This document shows, in pieces, positions 38,598 to 42,545 of a stretch of DNA of 42,545 nucleotides. The stretch is taken from positions 1 to 42,545 of the IMG/VR virus record IMGVR_UViG_3300027573_000062; one strand, given 5' to 3'. The notes beneath the pieces were generated by a model, which made no database searches, was not told where the DNA came from, and worked only from the letters and a program-made list of their open reading frames with translations. The translations under genes and the position numbers were made by a program. The first letter of the stretch is position 1; each line of letters opens with the position of its first letter. Source of the DNA: a virus.

Positions 38598-38896
38598 CCG
38601 AACAGCCACCGCACCCGCTGCCAGAACGTCAGCGCGCGAAACTCGCGCAGCGCGTCCGAGTGGTTGCCTATCGACATCCAGATCGCCGGCTTCTCGTCAT
38701 CGACCCACAGGCGTCGCGTCGCTTCGACGGCTTCCATGCGCGCGAAGAGTTGCGAGATGAGACCCGCGAGGTATTCGTCGGCGCCGGAGAACACCTCGTT
38801 CTCATCGGGACGATAGTGCAGCCGAAGCGCTTCGAGCGTGGCGACCATGTGCTGCCGCTCCTGCTCGCGCTCGCCTGCCGACTGCGTCGTGGTCAT
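38591..38896 (-). CDS. Small protein ending in a Trp/Arg-rich helix, 101 aa
   Basis: Begins MTTTQSAGEREQERQHMVAT, has a helical EYLAGLISQLFARMEAVEAT core and ends FWQRVRWLFGW, an amphipathic membrane-binding-like tail. The start is uncertain: ATG 38896 has no SD but a TACACT box 8 bases upstream, and ATG 38914 is an alternative. Next to the terminase. Unknown function. Confidence 0.55.
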   Translation of the reverse strand: MTTTQSAGEREQERQHMVATLEALRLHYRPDENEVFSGADEYLAGLISQLFARMEAVEATRRLWVDDEKPAIWMSIGNHSDALREFRALTFWQRVRWLFGW

Positions 38897-38919
38897 GCGC
38901 GCCGAGTGTAGCATGTCCG

Positions 38920-40413
38920 TCAACCTGCCCACGACATGTCCCCGCGTAGCACAGGCCCCGTCGCCGTGCGCGGCTGACGCGGCACGGCCACCGCCTGGGC
39001 GAACGTCAAACAGAACGCGTCCGCGTCATCCGGGCTCGTCTCGCCGCGCGCCTGGATGTCGGCTTTCGACTCGATGACGAGCTTCCCGCTGTTGTTTAAG
39101 TGGTAGCCCGGCAGGCACAACTGCTCCGCGAGCTTCTCGTCGTTCGGCAACGCGCCAAGCTGTAGCCATTCCTTCGTCTTCGCCCACATGTAGGCCCGCA
39201 TGTTCAACTGGTGCGCGTCCGGACTCGCGCCGCCGAAGTTGATTTCGTAGACGTTCGTGAAGCCGAGCGAGCGCAGCCGCACCACGATCGCCGCGCCGAA
39301 TGCCGAATCGACGAACATCGCCGCTAACCTATGGCCCGCGCGCTGGTCACGCAGTAGCTCCGAGCAGATGCCGATGCGCTGCGAGCGGTCAGGGTCATGC
39401 TCGCCAGGGATGCGGATCGGCTCGCGCACGTTCCCGTTCAGCCCCTGCCGGAACCGGATGACGTTCCATGCCTTGCCGCCGCCGGAGACGTCGAAGCCGG
39501 CGATGATCGGCTCGTCTGATAGCGCAGCCTGCGCGCGGGCGCGGGCGGCCACGACACGGGCCTTGTCGATGTATTGCAGCTCGCTCGCCGACGGCGGGTA
39601 GCCGAGCACGCGCACGCGCACCATGTCGGACTCGAGCCCGTAGTCCTGAATCCAGCGATCGAGCAGCGCCTTGTTCGTGAAGCGCGACGTGCGGCTGTCG
39701 ACGCGGCGTGTGTTCCATCGCGCGGACTCGCTGCCGAACGCGACCTTGTAGAACTGACCCGTATTGCGCACGGGCTGACCCCAGACGAACCACATCGGCT
39801 CGCCGTCCGAGAGGCCGCCGCTCGCCGTCTCCCAGATTTTATCGGGAACCTCGGACGCCTCGTCGAATAGATACCAGCTCGTGCTGGTGCGCGCGTGCTG
39901 GCCGGCGAACGACTGCGCGTTTTCTTCCTTGCACGTCTGCGCGCCGACCTTCCACGTCGAAGGAAACGACTTGTGAAAGATCGCACGGCTCTGCACCTCG
40001 AACCAGTGCGCCGTGAGGCAGAGCGACGTCCAGTAGCGAATCGCCGCCCAGGTGCGCGTTTCGAGCTGCGTGGCTGTGCCCGCGGTCACGGTGCCCTGGC
40101 TGTGCGGACGCGTGCTGAGAATCCAGTTCGTGATCCAGCCGCCCATCGCGGATTTGCCCGTGCCGTGGCCGCTTGTTTCGGCCATCTGGATCGGCATCAC
40201 GGGGTTGACCCCGTCGAAGCCGCGCGCTTGCACCTCCGTGCCGAGCGCCGTGAGGAATTCGCGCTGGTTCTCGTCGGGTCCGGTCTCGTGCTCGAGCGGG
40301 CCCGGCTCTCCCCACGGGTAGCACGCGATCACGAAGCCGAGCGGATCGTCGTAGAACTGGCTGACGAAGTCGGCGAGGGAGGCGTCGGGGGAGGAGGAGA
40401 CGGGTTGGGTCAT
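38920..40413 (-). CDS. terL: Terminase large subunit, 497 aa
   Basis: The DNA-packaging motor. ATPase: Walker A GHGTGKS (82-88), Walker B WYLFDEAS with Asp184 and Glu185. Nuclease: Asp308 in AGFDVSGGG, Asp369 in FVDSAFG and the SPDDADAF cluster (462-465), consistent with the RNase H-like three-aspartate site. Length is normal. ATG 40413 overlaps the upstream stop as ATGA; earlier in-frame starts lie in the previous gene. Cuts and pumps concatemeric DNA through the portal. Confidence 0.95.
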   Translation of the reverse strand: MTQPVSSSPDASLADFVSQFYDDPLGFVIACYPWGEPGPLEHETGPDENQREFLTALGTEVQARGFDGVNPVMPIQMAETSGHGTGKSAMGGWITNWILSTRPHSQGTVTAGTATQLETRTWAAIRYWTSLCLTAHWFEVQSRAIFHKSFPSTWKVGAQTCKEENAQSFAGQHARTSTSWYLFDEASEVPDKIWETASGGLSDGEPMWFVWGQPVRNTGQFYKVAFGSESARWNTRRVDSRTSRFTNKALLDRWIQDYGLESDMVRVRVLGYPPSASELQYIDKARVVAARARAQAALSDEPIIAGFDVSGGGKAWNVIRFRQGLNGNVREPIRIPGEHDPDRSQRIGICSELLRDQRAGHRLAAMFVDSAFGAAIVVRLRSLGFTNVYEINFGGASPDAHQLNMRAYMWAKTKEWLQLGALPNDEKLAEQLCLPGYHLNNSGKLVIESKADIQARGETSPDDADAFCLTFAQAVAVPRQPRTATGPVLRGDMSWAG

Positions 40414-40673
40414 CGCGTCGGGTATCGCAGCGTCAGCGTCAGCGTAGCCATGCGTGCGCACACAGACCACGCAAGCCCGTGCCGTCGATAGTTGCGTACC
40501 ATCAGCGGCCATCGTAGGACGCGCTTCCAGAGCGGGCGCACGCGAACGCTCGCGATGAACTCGGCGACGGGGTCACGTTGCCATTCGTAGCCGCATTCCA
40601 AGCACTGCCATGGTTCTGTGATGCCGTTACAGCGCGGGCAGTGTGTGTGAACCGTGCAGTCGCAGCGCGTCAT
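40410..40673 (-). CDS. 87-aa zinc-ribbon plus Trp/Arg-rich protein
   Basis: The N-terminal CDCTVHTHCPRCNG and CLECGYEW form a zinc ribbon. A C-terminal RVRPLWKRVLRWPLMVRNYR and HGLAW segment is paralogous to the 69-aa protein at 15116-15325. ATGA overlaps at both ends. It may link nucleic acid and membrane or a protein partner. Unknown function. Confidence 0.65.
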   Translation of the reverse strand: MTRCDCTVHTHCPRCNGITEPWQCLECGYEWQRDPVAEFIASVRVRPLWKRVLRWPLMVRNYRRHGLAWSVCARMATLTLTLRYPTR

Positions 40674-40891
40674 ACCGCCCCGCCTCCAGGCACGTCGGCG
40701 CCGATGTCGGGCGGCTGCGCTAGCCGCGCGTGACTGTATTGCGAGAATAACATCGCCACGTTACCGCGCAAAACTCGTTCGCACAACTCTCGTTCGTCTG
40801 CGCTCGCTTCTCGGAAGTCGTAACCGTTCTCGCTGACGGTAACGCGTCCGTTGACATCACGGTAGTAGTGCTTGCGTGTTGCGCACTCCAT
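40670..40891 (-). CDS. 73-aa hypothetical protein
   Basis: MECATRKHYYRDVNGRVTVS, then FREASADERELCERVLRGNV and a Pro/Gly-rich end. ATG 40891 overlaps the terminase small subunit stop as TGATG; a GTG three bases earlier is possible. Unrecognised. Confidence 0.55.
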   Translation of the reverse strand: MECATRKHYYRDVNGRVTVSENGYDFREASADERELCERVLRGNVAMLFSQYSHARLAQPPDIGADVPGGGAV

Positions 40892-41310
40892 CACTGTCCC
40901 TCCCTCTTCCGCTTCGCCAGCCGGTCCCGCGCCGCCGTGAGCCGCTCAGTCACCGCCAGCTCGCCCGACAGCTTCAGCTCCTGCGGCTGCTCCGCCGGCT
41001 TGTCGAGTAGTCGATTCATCAGGTCCGTAAACGCCTGGACGCTGGGGTCTTTCTCCCAGACTTCAATCGCGTTCAGCGACTGGTCAACCGTGTCGATGTC
41101 CTTCACGCGCTCGAAGCGGCCCGACTCCTTGTCCCGATACACCAGGTAAGACAGGCCGCGAGCGTGGGAGATTTGCGCGGCGATCATGCTCGGCATCTCG
41201 GGCCCGAGAATATCGCGCGCTTTCTGACGGAGCGCAATCTTGTCGGCCGTGAGGTAGTTCGGGTGCCCCTTCTTCGCGCCAGCACCTGGGCGCTTTCCAC
41301 CGCGTGGCAT
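40891..41310 (-). CDS. Putative terminase small subunit, 139 aa
   Basis: The basic N terminus MPRGGKRPGAGAKKGHPNYL has the GGxRxGAGxK motif common in phage small terminases. Helices follow (ADKIALRQKARDILGPEMPS) and a coiled C terminus (AVTERLTAARDRLAKRKREG). It is first in the late operon, two genes before the large subunit. It would bind packaging-initiation DNA. No SD precedes ATG 41310; a TATGAT box lies 11 bases upstream. Confidence 0.7.
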   Translation of the reverse strand: MPRGGKRPGAGAKKGHPNYLTADKIALRQKARDILGPEMPSMIAAQISHARGLSYLVYRDKESGRFERVKDIDTVDQSLNAIEVWEKDPSVQAFTDLMNRLLDKPAEQPQELKLSGELAVTERLTAARDRLAKRKREGQ

Positions 41311-41321
41311 ATGGTCAACAA

Positions 41322-41327
41322 ATCATA
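41322..41327 (-). promoter_or_regulatory. -10-like box for the late operon
   Basis: TATGAT on the minus strand, 11 bases before the terminase small subunit ATG, which lacks an SD. No -35 at a correct distance is visible. A transcript would have a leader of only a few bases. Confidence 0.3.
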
Positions 41328-41352
41328 CGCCGGGCGTCAACCCATCCGGTCC

Positions 41353-41492
41353 AAATCAGTGACATCGGTGAAGTCAGTGATCGCAGATCCGCACTATAAA
41401 TTCTCTCTCGCGCGCGCATGTTTCGTGAACACTGACTTTATTGATTTATAGCGGGGATCTAGAATCATTGACTTCTCTGATTTCACCGATTA
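41353..41492. repeat. Large imperfect palindrome with iteron-like repeats; candidate origin or control region
   Basis: Arms of 49 bases (41353-41401 and 41444-41492) pair with 38 matches around a centre at 41422.5. Copies of AARTCAGTGA occur at 41353-41362 and 41371-41380 on plus, and at 41429-41438, 41465-41474 and 41474-41483 on minus, the last three with one or two mismatches. ATCGGTGAA occurs once per arm or once with one mismatch. Each arm also carries a TATAAA box 18 bp after an AAGTCA. The region is AT-richer than the genome and next to the primase/helicase gene. A replication origin or a promoter/operator region is inferred. Confidence 0.6.
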
Positions 41493-42545
41493 ACGAGGGA
41501 TTGGACGGACGCGAACCGCGCAGGCATCGGGAGCGATTCTTTCGCGTAAACCACACAGCGTCTACCACTTACGACCCATAGACCGTCTTTCGCGTGAGGG
41601 CTACGGACAGCGACGTAGCCGACCGTTTCGAGACGGTGCGGGATGAGTCGGCTGTTCTTGCGGTCGGTGAGCCAGTCGGCGAACGCCTTGGGCGTGGGCG
41701 ATTCGGCAATGAGGGCGACGGTGAGCGCGTCGGGTTCGCCATGCGTGGATACGGCGTCGGCTATCTCGGCGTCTTCGGGCGTGCGTGACGCGTCCACGAT
41801 GGCCCAGAATGCGGCCGTCTTCGCCGGCGGCGCCTTCGGGTTCCACTCCTCGATGTCGTGCGCCTGGAGCCACGCAGCGACGTGCGCAGTGCCGCCGGAC
41901 GCGAACCACGCATAGAGCGCTGTGAAGTAGTCCGCGTCGAAGTCGTCTTGCGTCAGCTCGGACCACGCGACGTAGTGCCGGCGATCGTCGGCGGGGAGGT
42001 AGAGCCCGTTGGTTTTGTGGTTCGTCGTGATGATGACGCCGACGATGTTCTGGATGGGATACTCGCGGAGGTTCTTCTCGTCGACGCGGATGACGTCGGG
42101 CGGTGCGGCCGTGTAAAGCTTGCAGCGTTCATAGAACGCGTAGCGATCGATTTCGCCGAGGTCGCGGGCCTCGCTGATGCGGAGGATGACGGATTTCGTG
42201 AAGGCGTTGAAGCGGCCGACGAGCGCCGGCGCGGGAATGTCGCCCATGTTCCACGGACCGATCGCCGCGGACACAGGCTCGAGAATCGTATCCTTGCCGA
42301 TACCCGGCTTGCCGCCGAGCACGAGCGCGTGATTGATTTTCTCTTGAGGATGTTGGACACGCTGCGCAAGCCAACGCAGAATGTGCTCGGCGTCGCCTGG
42401 GTAGACCGTGCGGACGTGATCGACCCACGGCTGCGCGAGTGCGGGGTTGCCACCGACGAGCACGGGCGGTCGATAGAGATTGAAACACCGCGAGCCGGGA
42501 CGCTCCACCCATCCGGCATCGGCGACGAGTCGATCGCAGACGATC
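41483..42545 (-). CDS. Primase/helicase (DUF5906-like), ATPase part; begins at the other end of the window
   Basis: Distal ~350 residues of the protein that begins at 302. Walker A GGKPGIGKDT lies at about 175-184 of the joined protein. The helicase core continues with RFNAFTKSVILRISEARDLG, YTAAPPDVIRVDEKNLREY and GVIITTNHKTNGLYLPADDR, then RHYVAWSELT and a C-terminal AIPHRLE-type helix. This is the SF3-like ATPase domain of DUF5906 proteins. Stop TGA lies at 41483-41485, inside the palindrome. Likely the replicative helicase/primase. Confidence 0.93.
   Translation of the reverse strand, partial: IVCDRLVADAGWVERPGSRCFNLYRPPVLVGGNPALAQPWVDHVRTVYPGDAEHILRWLAQRVQHPQEKINHALVLGGKPGIGKDTILEPVSAAIGPWNMGDIPAPALVGRFNAFTKSVILRISEARDLGEIDRYAFYERCKLYTAAPPDVIRVDEKNLREYPIQNIVGVIITTNHKTNGLYLPADDRRHYVAWSELTQDDFDADYFTALYAWFASGGTAHVAAWLQAHDIEEWNPKAPPAKTAAFWAIVDASRTPEDAEIADAVSTHGEPDALTVALIAESPTPKAFADWLTDRKNSRLIPHRLETVGYVAVRSPHAKDGLWVVSGRRCVVYAKESLPMPARFASVQSLVNR
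42537..42545. repeat. 9-bp end overlap, right copy
   Basis: Same CAGACGATC as positions 1-9; see the left copy. Confidence 0.75.

Noticed and set aside
1-42545. Integrase, repressor and attachment site (temperate phage)
   Set aside because: No recombinase catalytic pattern, HTH repressor or tRNA-like attachment core was seen; the lifestyle cannot be settled from absence alone.
1-42545. tRNA genes or CRISPR arrays
   Set aside because: No cloverleaf with a TTC-loop signature or regularly spaced repeats was found by eye; a dedicated scan could still find one.

Overview
The window looks like the complete genome of a tailed double-stranded DNA phage (Caudoviricetes, podovirus type with a P22-like head and tail) of a GC-rich bacterium. 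Terminase, portal, scaffold, a P22-type coat protein and homologues of the P22 tail accessory proteins gp4 and gp10 are all present. The two ends share 9 bp (1-9 and 42537-42545). Joining them over this overlap restores one reading frame for a primase/helicase of about 451 codons, so the sequence is best read as a circular or circularly permuted map opened inside that gene. I see no integrase, repressor, DNA polymerase, RNA polymerase, tRNA or CRISPR array. The host cannot be named from the sequence.

Layout. (1) A leftward early block runs from 6880 down to 1 and continues at 42545-41483. It encodes two superfamily 2 helicases, a beta-class DNA methyltransferase, a DUF550 (MazG-like) nucleotide pyrophosphohydrolase, a VRR-NUC nuclease, several tiny zinc-ribbon proteins and the primase/helicase. 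(2) A rightward block, 6921-13590, starts from a divergent promoter region. It holds about ten tiny genes joined by ATGA/GTGA overlaps, then a recombination module (RecE-like PD-(D/E)XK exonuclease, AAA ATPase, DnaQ-like exonuclease), then unknown genes with zinc ribbons. (3) A long leftward late block, 41310 down to 13591, reads: terminase small subunit, two small genes, terminase large subunit, three small membrane or secreted proteins, portal, scaffold, coat, structural proteins, gp4-like and gp10-like tail proteins, two IPT/TIG proteins including the main fibre, putative ejection proteins, tail-collar protein, a lysis cassette with several one- or two-helix membrane proteins, a T4-type lysozyme, a ribbon-helix-helix protein, a proline-rich protein, a glycosidase-like protein and a small membrane-associated protein.

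Genes are packed very tightly, mostly with 4-base ATGA or GTGA stop/start overlaps, so translational coupling is expected. Replication probably relies on the primase/helicase plus host polymerase. The helicases, nucleases and exonuclease/ATPase pair would process and recombine DNA, and the methyltransferase and pyrophosphohydrolase would alter DNA or nucleotide pools.

The most unusual features are: a large imperfect palindrome with iteron-like repeats between primase and terminase (candidate origin or control region); promoters that put the transcription start almost on the ATG; a lower-GC island with two codon-aligned antisense reading frames between two IPT-domain genes; an 11-cysteine secreted mini-protein next to the portal; and a set of small zinc-ribbon and Trp/Arg-rich paralogues.
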